Assembly: GCA_964508055.1 (NCBI GenBank) | Contig: CAZDRI010000020.1 | Location: 1 to 32,613, forward strand | From: CAZDRI01 sp964508055 | Lineage (GTDB): Bacteria; Pseudomonadota; Gammaproteobacteria; PS1; Pseudothioglobaceae | DNA: 32,613 bases | Direction: 5' to 3' | Shown: piece by piece, positions 1-9,008 of the stretch | How positions within the stretch are numbered: position 1 is the first letter of the stretch | How the letters are laid out: each line of letters starts with the position of its first letter | Translations under genes and position numbers: made by a program | Notes under the pieces: generated by a model | Told to the model about the DNA's origin: nothing | Seen by the model: only the letters and a program-made list of their open reading frames with translations | The model's database searches: none

Positions 1-950
1 AATTGAGTTGCTGATAAAGTTGCACTAGCATATTTAGTAGCAATATATCTATAAGAATGAGTTGCTGGTAATTTATCATAAAGATTATATTTCCAGGCTA
101 AATAACTTTCTACTTGCTCTCTTTTAGCATCACTTAATTCTCTGCTATAAACTATAACTTCAGCCACATCCATATTAGCATAATTTGGATAACCTCTATT
201 TTTACCAATTTGATATTGAAATGATTGTGAAAAGTTTTTAGCACTTATAGAAACTATGCCAAATTCTTGCATAGGAACCTGCATATCAATCTCAGAATGA
301 AAACTACCATCTTTATGATAAGTGCTTGTGACATTATTATAAATATAGAATATATCCTTTCCTTCATATCCCATAAGAATCGCTTCATCATTTGCATTGA
401 TACTTCCAGTAAAAATACCATTCCAGCTATCAAATGTAGGTGTTGCATAGCTAAGCACCATAAATACTTGTTTAACATCACTTAAGGCTGGACCAATAAG
501 ATAAGTTACACTAACAGAATTAAACCTAACTACAGGATATCCATTTAGCACATTAGCAATAACAACTGGCTGGTCAGCTACATTAGCTTGAGCTGCATCA
601 TTGTTATTACCACTAATATCAACCCATAAATTTAAACTTCCTGCAGTTAAATTTTCAGGCGTTAAATGTAACTGCATATCTTCTGTCGGTGGCGCTTGGA
701 TAACATCTAAATTAACTTTAACATCTCCAGTAGGTTCTGTATCTAAGGCAACTAAGAATGTATCTTGCTCGCCTTCTATAATTAAAGAAGGTGTTGAAGC
801 AAAGATGATATCTCTAGCATAGCTATATTGTGAAAAAGAAAGTAAACTTAAAAAAGCAATTACAAGTAATTTATTAATATTAGCGATAAAAAAATTATTA
901 ATTTTTGATATTTTTAAAAAGTTACAATTATCCAATATCATTAAAATCAT
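1..950 (-). CDS. Secreted LamG-like (concanavalin-fold) surface protein, partial
   Basis: This minus-strand reading frame is open from an ATG at 950 (a second in-frame ATG is at 941) to the left edge, so only the N-terminal ~316 residues are visible. An n-region with Asn/Lys is followed by a hydrophobic stretch (about residues 26-41) ending in SYA-R, which looks like a signal peptide. A short Ig/Calx-beta-like stretch follows (EGEQDTFLVALDTEPTGDV). From about residue 90 comes a LamG/concanavalin-like module: NLWVDISGNNND, GYPVVRFN, and later DVAEVIVYSRELSDAKR then EQVESYLAWKYNL, the classic end of LamG domains in bacterial surface proteins. Role is probably extracellular binding or adhesion, which is inference. 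No clear ribosome-binding site is seen, so the exact start is uncertain. The C-terminal part and any anchor lie outside the window. Confidence 0.8.
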   Translation of the reverse strand, partial: MILMILDNCNFLKISKINNFFIANINKLLVIAFLSLLSFSQYSYARDIIFASTPSLIIEGEQDTFLVALDTEPTGDVKVNLDVIQAPPTEDMQLHLTPENLTAGSLNLWVDISGNNNDAAQANVADQPVVIANVLNGYPVVRFNSVSVTYLIGPALSDVKQVFMVLSYATPTFDSWNGIFTGSINANDEAILMGYEGKDIFYIYNNVTSTYHKDGSFHSEIDMQVPMQEFGIVSISAKNFSQSFQYQIGKNRGYPNYANMDVAEVIVYSRELSDAKREQVESYLAWKYNLYDKLPATHSYRYIATKYASATLSATQ

Positions 951-1260
951 CAGTTATTTTCTATAAAAATCTATATTAATCAAAAATATAGAAGTATATT
1001 TAGATGCTTTGTCTTGAATTGTAGTATGCAACACTATTAATTTAAGCTTTAGTAGGCTTTTTAATTTTCATAATAAAAATCATGACTTTATATTTAGCTC
1101 ATAGTTTTATCAAGTTGATTTTATTTTACTTAAAATAAATTAATAAAATTATGAAGTAAATGTGAATATTATATGTATAAATCTAAACTCTATCTGCCTT
1201 GATTAATCCTTTTAGTTCCACTTTAACATCATTGATACTACAGCAAAAAGATTAGGTTAT
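951..1260. other. AT-rich intergenic gap, no gene seen
   Basis: Between the start of the surface-protein gene and the end of alkD, both on the minus strand. It must hold the promoter of the surface-protein gene, but no -35/-10 pair stands out. Only weak dyads are visible, such as AAGC...GCTT near 1045-1060 and TTTTACTT...AAGTAAA near 1123-1160. No ORF with a ribosome-binding site was found on either strand. Confidence 0.5.
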
Positions 1261-1947
1261 TTATTGGTACAATTTTTTATTTTCTTTTGAGAACTTTTCA
1301 ATAGCATAACGCAGCATTACTTTTGGCATTTTATTATGATGTTTTTCTAAAAAATGCTTTTCAGATTTTAAATTTTTTTTGCCTACTTCTCTTAACATCC
1401 AACCAACAGCTTTATGGATTAAATCTTCTTTATCATTTAATAATAATTTAGCAACATTAAAAGTATATTCAAACTCATTATTTTTAATAAAATAATAAGT
1501 AGCTATAACTGCAATTCTTCTTTCCCAAAGAGAATCCGATTTTGCGAGTTTTATTAATATATTTTTATCTTTGTTTTGTAAATAACTACCTACGATATGA
1601 TGGGCAGAGCTGTCTACTAAATCCCAGTTATTTATGTATTTAGTGTTATTTAAATATATATTATATATCTTTTGTTGTTCATTTTGATATTTATTAAACC
1701 TAGCCACTAATAGTAGCAATGCAAATAATCTTATTTCATGATATTTTGATGCTAATAGTTTAGTTGCAACAGCTATATTGGCATTTTGATATTTTTTGAC
1801 TGCTTTACGAATAATAGGTACCCGAATACCTAAAAAAATATCTCCATAGCCATACTCCCCTACTGCTGTTTTAAAAAATCTTTGAGAATGTTCAGCTATT
1901 TTTGGTTTTTTTAAACTTATTAAATACTTCTCAATATCGTATTCCAT
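1261..1947 (-). CDS. alkD: DNA alkylation repair enzyme, AlkD family
   Basis: A 228-residue all-helical HEAT-like repeat protein of the AlkD family, DNA glycosylases that remove bulky or positively charged alkyl bases such as 3- and 7-alkylpurines. The family's key residues can be placed: INNWDLVDSSAHHI carries Trp108 and Asp112, WERRIAV carries Arg144, and GWMLREVGK carries Trp183. Their spacing equals that known for Bacillus cereus AlkD (W109, D113, R148, W187). Length is normal for the family. It lies 7 bases downstream of the ydcH-like gene on the same strand, so the two are probably co-transcribed. The call is firm; the substrate range is not visible. Confidence 0.9.
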   Translation of the reverse strand: MEYDIEKYLISLKKPKIAEHSQRFFKTAVGEYGYGDIFLGIRVPIIRKAVKKYQNANIAVATKLLASKYHEIRLFALLLLVARFNKYQNEQQKIYNIYLNNTKYINNWDLVDSSAHHIVGSYLQNKDKNILIKLAKSDSLWERRIAVIATYYFIKNNEFEYTFNVAKLLLNDKEDLIHKAVGWMLREVGKKNLKSEKHFLEKHHNKMPKVMLRYAIEKFSKENKKLYQ

Positions 1948-1954
1948 TTATAAT

Positions 1955-2188
1955 TTATGCTGTTAAAATTCTATACATTTCATCTTTAAGCTGTAATCTT
2001 TGTTTTTTTAAATCTTCTAAGTATTTGTCAGATGAGACATGTATTTCTTGCTCTATACTGACAATTTCTTTATCAATAGTTTCGTATTTTTCCATCAATC
2101 TTCTAAAATGATTGTTACTAATTTTTAGACTATGAATCTTATCTTTTATATCTGGAAATTCTTCAATTATAGGGTGGTGGTTTGACAT
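1955..2188 (-). CDS. YdcH-like DUF465 small coiled-coil protein
   Basis: A 77-residue protein beginning MSNHHPIIEEFPD, with one long charged helix hairpin: a central ME-KYETIDKEIVSIE segment and a C-terminal DLKKQRLQLKDEMYRIL. This is the DUF465/YdcH pattern, small cytoplasmic proteins of unknown function, usually 70-80 residues long. It is divergent from tadA, with a 63-base shared upstream region, and immediately precedes alkD. Nothing in the sequence assigns a biochemical role. Confidence 0.85.
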   Translation of the reverse strand: MSNHHPIIEEFPDIKDKIHSLKISNNHFRRLMEKYETIDKEIVSIEQEIHVSSDKYLEDLKKQRLQLKDEMYRILTA

Positions 2189-2194
2189 AAGCTA

Positions 2195-2222
2195 TTACTT
2201 ATTTTTTTTAAAAGATTATAAT
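2195..2222 (+). promoter_or_regulatory. Candidate sigma-70 promoter for tadA-lepA
   Basis: A perfect TATAAT lies at 2217-2222, preceded at 16 bp by TTACTT (2195-2200) as a weak -35. Transcription would start near 2229, giving a leader of about 23 bases to the TTG start of tadA. It sits in the divergent gap with the ydcH-like gene. Based on consensus match only. Confidence 0.4.
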
Positions 2223-2251
2223 ACCTACTTCTTTTTTTTAATGCAAAAACT

Positions 2252-2725
2252 TTGAATAAGCATATATTTTTTATGAATGAAGCCTTAAATATGGCTAAAC
2301 AAGCAATACTTGTTGATGAAGTTCCTATAGGAGCTTTATTAGTAAATAATAATAAAATAATCGCTAAAGATTTTAATCGCACAATTATAAATAATGATCC
2401 AACAGCACATGCAGAAATACTAGTTTTAAGAAGTGCAGCTACTAAATTAAATAATTATCGGCTTATTAATTGCACTTTATATGTTACTTTAGAGCCTTGT
2501 GCAATGTGCGTATCAGCAGCAATACACGCAAGGGTTAAAAAAATAGTTTTTGCAACTAAAGATAAGAAAACTGGAATGTTAGGGGGGTGTAAAAATATAT
2601 TTGATATGAATTGTTTTAATCATAAAATAAAAATAGAAAAAGGTATTCTAAAAGAGCAAAGTTCAGAGTTACTAACAAGCTTTTTCAAAAATAAAAGAAA
2701 AAATAATGCTACAAAATATTCGTAA
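2252..2725 (+). CDS. tadA: tRNA-specific adenosine deaminase TadA
   Basis: TadA converts A34 to inosine in the tRNA-Arg(ACG) wobble position. The zinc-dependent cytidine-deaminase fold is clear: HAE (His53, Glu55 as proton shuttle) and PCAMC (Cys83, Cys86). The substrate loop region FATKDKKTGMLGG follows. I chose the TTG start at 2252 (157 residues). The residues it adds, KHIFFMNEALNMAKQA, align with the conserved N-terminal H-x3-M-x2-A-L-x2-A-K helix of E. coli TadA, which the next ATG (2273) would cut off. The ATG at 2241 is out of frame. The end overlaps the start of lepA by 20 bases, indicating a tadA-lepA operon. Confidence 0.93.
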   Translation: MNKHIFFMNEALNMAKQAILVDEVPIGALLVNNNKIIAKDFNRTIINNDPTAHAEILVLRSAATKLNNYRLINCTLYVTLEPCAMCVSAAIHARVKKIVFATKDKKTGMLGGCKNIFDMNCFNHKIKIEKGILKEQSSELLTSFFKNKRKNNATKYS

Positions 2726-4499
2726 TTTTTCAATAATAGCTCATATTGATCATGGTAAATCTACAATAGCTGATAGATTTATTCAACATTGTGGTGGACT
2801 TAGTGAAAGAGAGATGACAGCACAAGTGTTGGACTCTATGGATATTGAAAAAGAAAGAGGAATTACTATTAAAGCACAATGTGTTAGTCTTTTATATAAT
2901 GCCAAAAATGGTAATTCTTATAAGTTAAATTTTATAGATACACCTGGACATGTTGATTTTTCTTATGAAGTATCGCGCTCACTTTGTGCTTGTGAAGGAG
3001 CATTGCTAATAGTAGATGCATCGCAAGGAGTTGAAGCTCAAACTGTTGCAAATTGCTATACAGCAATTGATGAAGGCTTAGAGGTGATACCTGTTTTAAA
3101 TAAAATAGATTTAAATCAAGCAGAACCAGAAAGAGTTGTAGCAGAAATTGAGAATATAATCGGCATTGAAGCACATGATGCAGTTCATGCTAGCGCAAAA
3201 GAGGATATTGGAATAACTGATATATTAGAGCAAATAGTAACCAAAGTTCCACCGCCAAAAGGAGATATTAATTCAAAAACAAAAGCTCTTATTATTGATT
3301 CTTGGTTTGATAATTATTTAGGAGTAGTATCTTTAATAAGAGTTGTAGATGGTGAAATAAAACAAAAGCAAAAAATAAAAATATTCTCAACTAAAGAAGA
3401 CTACCTTGTTGAAGAAATAGGAGTATTTACCCCTAAAAGAATGAAAAAAGATAGTCTAAAAGCAGGTGAAGTTGGATATTTAATCGCAGGGGTAAAAGCA
3501 ATAGATGGTGCTCCAGTAGGTGATACTATTATAGATTTTAAAGACTCTTTAAATGAGCCTTTACCAGGTTTTAAACCAATACAGCCAAGAGTTTTTGCAG
3601 GACTTTTTCCACAAGTATCAGAAGATTATGAGAAGTTTAGAGATGCATTATCTAAGCTAAGACTAAATGATGCCGCACTTAATTTTGAACCTGAGAACTC
3701 AACAGCTTTAGGGTTTGGTTTTCGTTGTGGTTTTTTAGGTATGCTGCATATGGAAATTGTGCAAGAAAGATTAGAAAGAGAATATAATCTTAATTTAATA
3801 ACTACTGCACCAACTGTGATATATGAGATTTTAGATAAGGAAAATAAAACTTACTTTGTAGATAGCCCTGCAAGACTTCCTCCACCACAAAATATACTTG
3901 AGTTTAGAGAACCTATTATTGATGCTAATATTTTAGTAACTAGTGAGTATGTAGGCTCAGTTATTGGCTTGTGTATGAAAAAAAGAGGTGTCCAAAAAAA
4001 CATTAAGTATTTGGGAAAACAAGTTCAATTAGAATATAAATTGCCATTAAATGAAGTTGTTTTAGATTTTTTTGATAGATTAAAATCTGTAAGTCGTGGC
4101 TATGCTTCAATGGATTATAGTTTTAATAGTTATCAAGCATCAAACTTAATTCGCTTAGACATAATGATAAATGGAGAAAAAGTAGATGCTTTAGCATTAA
4201 TAATTCATAAAGATAATTCTCTACAAAAAGGTAGAGAAATAGCTGAAAAAATGCAGCAATTAATCCCAAGACAAATGTTTGATGTTGCAATTCAAGCATG
4301 TATTGGTTCAAAAATCATAGCAAGGACAAATGTAAAAGCATTGCGAAAAAATGTAACAGCGAAATGCTATGGAGGAGATGTTAGCCGCAAAAGAAAACTA
4401 TTAGAAAAACAAAAGAAAGGTAAAAAGCGTATGCGTTCAATAGGTAAAGTAGATATACCACAAGAAGCGTTTTTAGCTGTTTTAAACATTGGTGAGTGA
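2706..4499 (+). CDS. lepA: Elongation factor 4 (LepA), back-translocating GTPase
   Basis: A 597-residue translational GTPase, matching the usual LepA length of about 599. The GTPase motifs are in order: G1 AHIDHGKS (about residue 12), G2 RGITIKAQ, G3 DTPGHVDF, G4 NKID and the G5-region HASAKEDIG. EF-G-like domains II, III and V follow. The LepA-specific C-terminal domain is present, including GGDVSRKRKLLEKQKKGKKR and the ending VDIPQEAFLAVL. It acts on stalled or mis-translocated ribosomes. The start lies within the 3' end of tadA, so translational coupling is likely. No terminator is obvious in the 100 bases after it. Confidence 0.97.
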   Translation: MLQNIRNFSIIAHIDHGKSTIADRFIQHCGGLSEREMTAQVLDSMDIEKERGITIKAQCVSLLYNAKNGNSYKLNFIDTPGHVDFSYEVSRSLCACEGALLIVDASQGVEAQTVANCYTAIDEGLEVIPVLNKIDLNQAEPERVVAEIENIIGIEAHDAVHASAKEDIGITDILEQIVTKVPPPKGDINSKTKALIIDSWFDNYLGVVSLIRVVDGEIKQKQKIKIFSTKEDYLVEEIGVFTPKRMKKDSLKAGEVGYLIAGVKAIDGAPVGDTIIDFKDSLNEPLPGFKPIQPRVFAGLFPQVSEDYEKFRDALSKLRLNDAALNFEPENSTALGFGFRCGFLGMLHMEIVQERLEREYNLNLITTAPTVIYEILDKENKTYFVDSPARLPPPQNILEFREPIIDANILVTSEYVGSVIGLCMKKRGVQKNIKYLGKQVQLEYKLPLNEVVLDFFDRLKSVSRGYASMDYSFNSYQASNLIRLDIMINGEKVDALALIIHKDNSLQKGREIAEKMQQLIPRQMFDVAIQACIGSKIIARTNVKALRKNVTAKCYGGDVSRKRKLLEKQKKGKKRMRSIGKVDIPQEAFLAVLNIGE

Positions 4500-4516
4500 T
4501 GATTTTATATTTATCA

Positions 4517-4543
4517 TTGAATATTAGTAAAAATTAATATAAT
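4517..4543 (+). promoter_or_regulatory. Candidate promoter for the solute symporter operon
   Basis: TATAAT at 4538-4543 with TTGAAT at 4517-4522, spacer 15 bp (slightly short). It lies in the only gap (4500-4600) between lepA and the symporter small subunit. Consensus match only. Confidence 0.35.
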
Positions 4544-4600
4544 AGACTTTTTTATTATTTACCTTAAAATGCTATGTAATTTTAACTGAGGATATTATTT

Positions 4601-4855
4601 ATGAGTGAGGAAAATAGAAGTAATTACTGGAAAGAAAACATAAGATTAGTAACACTATGTTTTGTTATCTGGTTTGTAGTTTCATATCTTTTTGGTATTG
4701 TATTAGTAGATGTTCTTAATACTATAAAGATAGGTGGATATAAGTTAGGATTTTGGTTTGCACAACAAGGTTCTATTTATACATTTGTGGCTCTTATTTT
4801 CTTTTATGCAAAGAAAGCTGGTGAGCTTGATAAGAAATACGATGTAGAAGAATAA
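4601..4855 (+). CDS. DUF4212 small subunit of sodium:solute symporter
   Basis: An 84-residue membrane protein with two predicted transmembrane helices (about residues 14-36 and 49-67) and a charged C-terminus. WKENIRLV near the N-terminus and the Phe-rich second helix with FFYAKK at its end are typical of the DUF4212 family, the small partner encoded just before VC_2705-type or ActP-like symporters. A GAGGA ribosome-binding site precedes the ATG. The stop is followed after 11 bases by the large subunit, itself preceded by AAGGAGG. Exact function within the symporter is unknown in the family. Confidence 0.9.
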   Translation: MSEENRSNYWKENIRLVTLCFVIWFVVSYLFGIVLVDVLNTIKIGGYKLGFWFAQQGSIYTFVALIFFYAKKAGELDKKYDVEE

Positions 4856-4866
4856 AGGAGGATACA

Positions 4867-6585
4867 ATGGATTTACAAACATTAACATTTATTGTAGTAG
4901 GCATTAGTTTTGCTATCTACATAGGTATTGCATTTTGGGCAAAAGCTAGCACTACTGGTGAATTTTATGTAGCTGGTAAAGGTATTCCTCCAGTTGCTAA
5001 TGGTATGGCGACCGCTGCAGATTGGATGAGTGCAGCATCTTTTATATCTATGGCTGGACTTATTGCTTTTTATGGCTATGGAGGTTCTGTATTTTTAATG
5101 GGCTGGACAGGAGGTTATGTAATATTAGCAATGCTTTTAGCTCCTTATCTTCGTAAGTATGGTAAGTTTACAGTTCCAGAATTTATTGGTGATAGATATT
5201 ATTCTAATACCGCTCGGGTGGTAGCGGTATTGTGTTTAATTATTGCATCAATAACATATGTAATCGGACAAATGAAAGGTGTAGGGGTTGCATTCTCGCG
5301 TTTTTTAGAAGTTGATTATGGCACAGGATTATTAGTAGGTATGGGCATTGTATTCTTTTATGCAGTATTAGGAGGAATGAAAGGTATTACTTATACCCAG
5401 ATAGCTCAATATTGTATTATGATTTTAGCTTATACAATACCAGCTATATTTATATCACTTAATCTAACTGGTAACCCTATTCCACAATTAGGATTAGGTA
5501 GCACAATGGCTGATGGCACTTATTTATTAGATAAATTAGACCAAATAGTAACAGAATTAGGATTTAAAGAATATACGACTAAATCAAGACTTAGCGGTCT
5601 TAATATGTTTGTATATACTTTATCTTTGATGATTGGGACCGCAGGTCTTCCACATGTAATCATAAGATTCTTTACTGTGCCTAAAGTTAAGGATGCTCGT
5701 TCTTCAGCAGGTTGGGCATTAGTTTTTATTGCTATTTTATATACAACTGCACCAGCAGTAGCTGCAATGGCAAGATTAAATCTTATGCATACAATTCAAC
5801 CAACTTCAAATCCAGCTGAAAATCTTGAATATGCTAAAAGACCTTCTTGGTTTAAAAACTGGGAAACAACAGGTTTATTAAAATTTGAAGATAAAAATGG
5901 TGATGGTAGAATTCAATATACTTCTAAAAAAGCCACTAATGAAATGGTTAAAGTAGATAGAGATATAATGGTATTAGCTAATCCAGAAATTGCTAATTTG
6001 CCTAACTGGGTGATTGCGCTAGTTGCTGCTGGGGGATTAGCTGCAGCTTTATCAACAGCTGCTGGACTACTATTAGCCATAGCATCAGCTATATCTCATG
6101 ATTTACTTAAAGGAGTATTTAGACCTGATATTAATGAAAAACAAGAATTACTTGCAAGTCGTATAGCAATGGCAGGTGCGATTGCGTTGGCAGGTTATCT
6201 TGGATTTAATCCACCTGATTTTGCAGCAGGGACAGTTGCATTAGCATTTGGGCTTGCAGCATCTTCAATATTCCCTGCTTTAATGATGGGGATATTCTCT
6301 AAAAACATTAATAAAGAAGGTGCAATTGCTGGAATGGCTGCAGGTATTGGTATTACGCTTTTATATGTATTCCAACACAAAGGAATTATGTTTGTTAAAA
6401 GCACAGCATTTTTAGGAGATATGCCCTCTAACTGGTTCTTTGGTATTGAACCTAATGCCTTTGGCGCTATTGGAGCAGTAGTTAATTTTATTGTTGCTTA
6501 TATAGTATCAAGTAAAACAGCTAAGGTTCCTAAAAAAGTTCAAGAGTTAGTTGAACATATCCGTGTTCCAGGAGCTATAAAATAA
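4867..6585 (+). CDS. Sodium:solute symporter, VC_2705 subfamily (acetate-permease-like)
   Basis: A 572-residue SSS-family transporter with about 13 hydrophobic helices. Family hallmarks include EFYVAGKGIPPVANGMATAADWMSA near residues 31-57, GGSVFLMGWTGGYV, and GTAGLPHVIIRFFTVP. The last is shared with ActP-type acetate/propionate permeases. A charged loop near residue 340 holds EDKNGDGRIQY, resembling the start of an EF-hand Ca2+ loop but lacking the acidic residue expected at position 12. The partner DUF4212 subunit and the cNMP/CBS/DUF294 protein downstream make a short monocarboxylate such as acetate the likely substrate; this is inferred from family, not shown. Confidence 0.92.
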   Translation: MDLQTLTFIVVGISFAIYIGIAFWAKASTTGEFYVAGKGIPPVANGMATAADWMSAASFISMAGLIAFYGYGGSVFLMGWTGGYVILAMLLAPYLRKYGKFTVPEFIGDRYYSNTARVVAVLCLIIASITYVIGQMKGVGVAFSRFLEVDYGTGLLVGMGIVFFYAVLGGMKGITYTQIAQYCIMILAYTIPAIFISLNLTGNPIPQLGLGSTMADGTYLLDKLDQIVTELGFKEYTTKSRLSGLNMFVYTLSLMIGTAGLPHVIIRFFTVPKVKDARSSAGWALVFIAILYTTAPAVAAMARLNLMHTIQPTSNPAENLEYAKRPSWFKNWETTGLLKFEDKNGDGRIQYTSKKATNEMVKVDRDIMVLANPEIANLPNWVIALVAAGGLAAALSTAAGLLLAIASAISHDLLKGVFRPDINEKQELLASRIAMAGAIALAGYLGFNPPDFAAGTVALAFGLAASSIFPALMMGIFSKNINKEGAIAGMAAGIGITLLYVFQHKGIMFVKSTAFLGDMPSNWFFGIEPNAFGAIGAVVNFIVAYIVSSKTAKVPKKVQELVEHIRVPGAIK

Positions 6586-6609
6586 AAATTATTGATAATT
6601 TTTAGCAAT

Positions 6610-6651
6610 TTAAACCCTTTATTGTAAAGCACAGTAAAGGGTTTAATTTTT
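6610..6651 (+). terminator. Rho-independent terminator after the symporter
   Basis: A perfect 12-bp inverted repeat (TTAAACCCTTTA at 6610-6621, TAAAGGGTTTAA at 6635-6646) with a 13-base loop is followed by five T (6647-6651). It lies only a few bases before the next gene, so it may act as a partial terminator that lowers expression of the downstream regulatory genes relative to the symporter. Confidence 0.75.
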
Positions 6652-6667
6652 ATAGGGGTTGGTAATT

Positions 6668-7159
6668 TTGATTTTTAAAAATAAGCATATAATTGCTGCA
6701 TTAATAATAGCACCTATTTTAGCAATAATAAGTTATTTTGCTACTGATTACTTTGTTAGCGAAAAACCGCATAAACTCATTGAAGGTAATGTTTATAAAT
6801 TACTAGCAAAACCTAATTGTCGTTACAAAAGTGGTATTTGCGAGCTTATGAATGCAAGTATAAATATTAGCTTAACAGCAGAAGATATTGGTAATTCAAT
6901 GCTAAAATTAAACCTTAATAGTAATACTAAAATTGAAGGCATTAGAATATCTTTGATAGATTCTGTAGTTAATAAAGATGTTAGTAAGCTTATGATAACA
7001 GATACAAATGATGGGCTTAATTGGTATGTATTATTTAATAACCCTAATTCCGATAATAGTATATTAAGATTAGCATTAAATATTAATGATGCTATATTTT
7101 ATGCTGAAGTTAATACCATATTTTTAACATCAGATGCTATTTATAAAAAATCTAAATAA
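6668..7159 (+). CDS. Membrane-anchored protein of unknown function in symporter operon
   Basis: About 163 residues: one N-terminal hydrophobic helix (about residues 6-26, signal anchor) followed by a periplasmic beta-rich domain with two cysteines in NCRYKSGICELMN, probably a disulfide. No ATG is available near the N-terminus. Two TTG codons, at 6659 and 6668, are candidates. I prefer 6668 because AGGGG (6654-6658) lies 9 bases before it, whereas it abuts 6659. It ends one base before the ATG of the DUF294 gene. The short gap after the hairpin at 6610-6651 leaves little room for its own promoter, so it probably depends on read-through. Function not recognised. Confidence 0.75.
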   Translation: MIFKNKHIIAALIIAPILAIISYFATDYFVSEKPHKLIEGNVYKLLAKPNCRYKSGICELMNASINISLTAEDIGNSMLKLNLNSNTKIEGIRISLIDSVVNKDVSKLMITDTNDGLNWYVLFNNPNSDNSILRLALNINDAIFYAEVNTIFLTSDAIYKKSK

Positions 7160-7160
7160 A

Positions 7161-9008
7161 ATGGAAATAGAGCAAATTGAAATAAAAGATTATCTTAAAA
7201 ACTGCGAACCACTTGATAAGGTTGATGATAAATTTATTGAAAAAATTGTAAATAATATAGAAATTATCTATAAAAGCTCAGGTAAGCAAATAGCAACTGA
7301 AAAACATTTTGTTTATTTAATTCGCATTGGCTCAGTTAAAGCATATGATTCTAACTCTAAAACCTCTTATTTAATAGAAGCAGGACATTGGTTTGATTAT
7401 GATGATGCTTTGTTAAACAAAGAAAAAAAACAAATATATGAAATAAATGAAGATTCACTTATCTATATTATTCCTAAAGAGTTAATAACAGAACTTATAA
7501 AAATAAATGAACATGTAAATTTTTACTTCTCTAAACCTGCAGCAAAATCTTATTGTGATTATAAGAGTCAAAATAAGAGACCTGCTTTAATGTTGACATC
7601 AGTTATAGAGTTATCAAAAACAAATAAAGTATATATTGTTGATGGTAAAACTACAGTGCAAAAAGTAGCTAACTTAATGACAACTAAAAACATAACTGCA
7701 GTATTAATTGGAGATGAGAATAATTTAAAAGGAATTGTAACAGATAGAGTTTTTTGCACTGAAGTAGCAGCAAAAAATTTAGCAGTAGATACTGCAATTG
7801 AAGAAATTATGACACCTAATCCAATAACTATTAATGCTAAAGCATCAGGCTCTGAAGCGTTATTAATAATGGCAAGAAAACATATAAGACACCTTCCTGT
7901 TATAAAACATAACAAGGCGGTCAGCATATTAACAGCAACTGATTTGATTAATAAACAAAGTCATGAAGCTGTTTTTTTAATAGATGAAATAAGGTTCGCT
8001 AGAAATATTAAAACTTTAAAGATAATTAGTAAGCAATTAAAAAATATATTACTTAATTTAGTTAGAAATAATATAAGTTTTTATGATATTGGCCATACTA
8101 TAAGCTCAATAGGAATTACAATAAATCAAAAAATCATTGAGTTTGCTGAAAAAAAATTAGGGACTCCTCCAGTTAGCTATGCTTGGTTGGTTGCTGGTTC
8201 TATGGCAAGGGACGAGCAAAATGCACACTCTGATCAAGATAATATGATTATCCTAAATGATGCTTATGATGAAAATATTCATTTTAATTATTTTAAAGAT
8301 TTAGCTAATTTTGTCTGCGATGCTTTAGATAAGTGTGGTTATGTTTATTGTCCTGGCGATATTATGGCTAGCAACAGTAAGTGGAGGCAACCATTGGCAG
8401 TATGGAAAAAATATTTTAATACTTGGGTTACTGAGCCAGAGCCTATGGCATTAATGCATTCAAGTATATTTTTTGACCTTAAGTATATATATGGTGATAA
8501 ATCATTATTTACTGATTTACAATCTAAAGTATTAACAGCAACTAAAGAAAATACTATATTTTTAACTTATATGACAGCAAACGCAATGCAACATCAGCCA
8601 CCATTAGGTGTTTTTAAAAATTTTGTATTAGAAAAGAGCGGTTCTGAGAAAAAAGCCTTAGATATGAAAACAAGAGGCGTTATTCCTATTGTTGATATGG
8701 TTAGAATTTATGCATTATCGCTTAATATCAAAAGCATAAACACAATGGACAGATTAAAACAATGTATAAAATTAAAGGCTATTAGTAAATCAGGTGGTAA
8801 AGACTTAATAGATGCTTTTGAGTTTATAAACTCTGTACGCCTACATCATCAAGCAAAACAAATAGAAAATAAAATAGAGCCTGATAATTATGCACCTCCT
8901 GAAGAGTTATCATCTTTAGAAAAAAAACATCTAAAAGATGCCTTTGAAGTTGTTAGAAATTTACAATCAGCTATGGTTAGTAGATACAATGCAAGTTATT
9001 TATTATGA
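7161..9008 (+). CDS. cNMP-binding-like/CBS/DUF294 nucleotidyltransferase-like regulator
   Basis: A 615-residue cytoplasmic protein from ATG 7161, which follows the previous stop (TAA 7157-7159) by one base. An upstream in-frame ATG at 7134 lies inside the previous gene and adds no family-like sequence. Domains in order: Crp-like cyclic-nucleotide-binding fold (about 10-130), CBS pair (about 155-265, with VLIGDENNLKGIVTDR and HLPVIKHN), DUF294 nucleotidyltransferase-like domain (about 290-450) and DUF294 C-terminal domain (to 610). The nucleotidyltransferase signature GSMARDEQNAHSDQD (346-360) keeps the D-x-D pair (Asp358, Asp360). The architecture is that of the signal-transduction protein found beside VC_2705-type symporters. 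It probably senses nucleotides and may uridylylate or adenylylate a partner; the partner is unknown. Confidence 0.9.
   Translation: MEIEQIEIKDYLKNCEPLDKVDDKFIEKIVNNIEIIYKSSGKQIATEKHFVYLIRIGSVKAYDSNSKTSYLIEAGHWFDYDDALLNKEKKQIYEINEDSLIYIIPKELITELIKINEHVNFYFSKPAAKSYCDYKSQNKRPALMLTSVIELSKTNKVYIVDGKTTVQKVANLMTTKNITAVLIGDENNLKGIVTDRVFCTEVAAKNLAVDTAIEEIMTPNPITINAKASGSEALLIMARKHIRHLPVIKHNKAVSILTATDLINKQSHEAVFLIDEIRFARNIKTLKIISKQLKNILLNLVRNNISFYDIGHTISSIGITINQKIIEFAEKKLGTPPVSYAWLVAGSMARDEQNAHSDQDNMIILNDAYDENIHFNYFKDLANFVCDALDKCGYVYCPGDIMASNSKWRQPLAVWKKYFNTWVTEPEPMALMHSSIFFDLKYIYGDKSLFTDLQSKVLTATKENTIFLTYMTANAMQHQPPLGVFKNFVLEKSGSEKKALDMKTRGVIPIVDMVRIYALSLNIKSINTMDRLKQCIKLKAISKSGGKDLIDAFEFINSVRLHHQAKQIENKIEPDNYAPPEELSSLEKKHLKDAFEVVRNLQSAMVSRYNASYLL

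Noticed and set aside
2932..3174. Minus-strand frame inside lepA
   Set aside because: Leu/His/Gln-rich shadow of the conserved GTPase domain.
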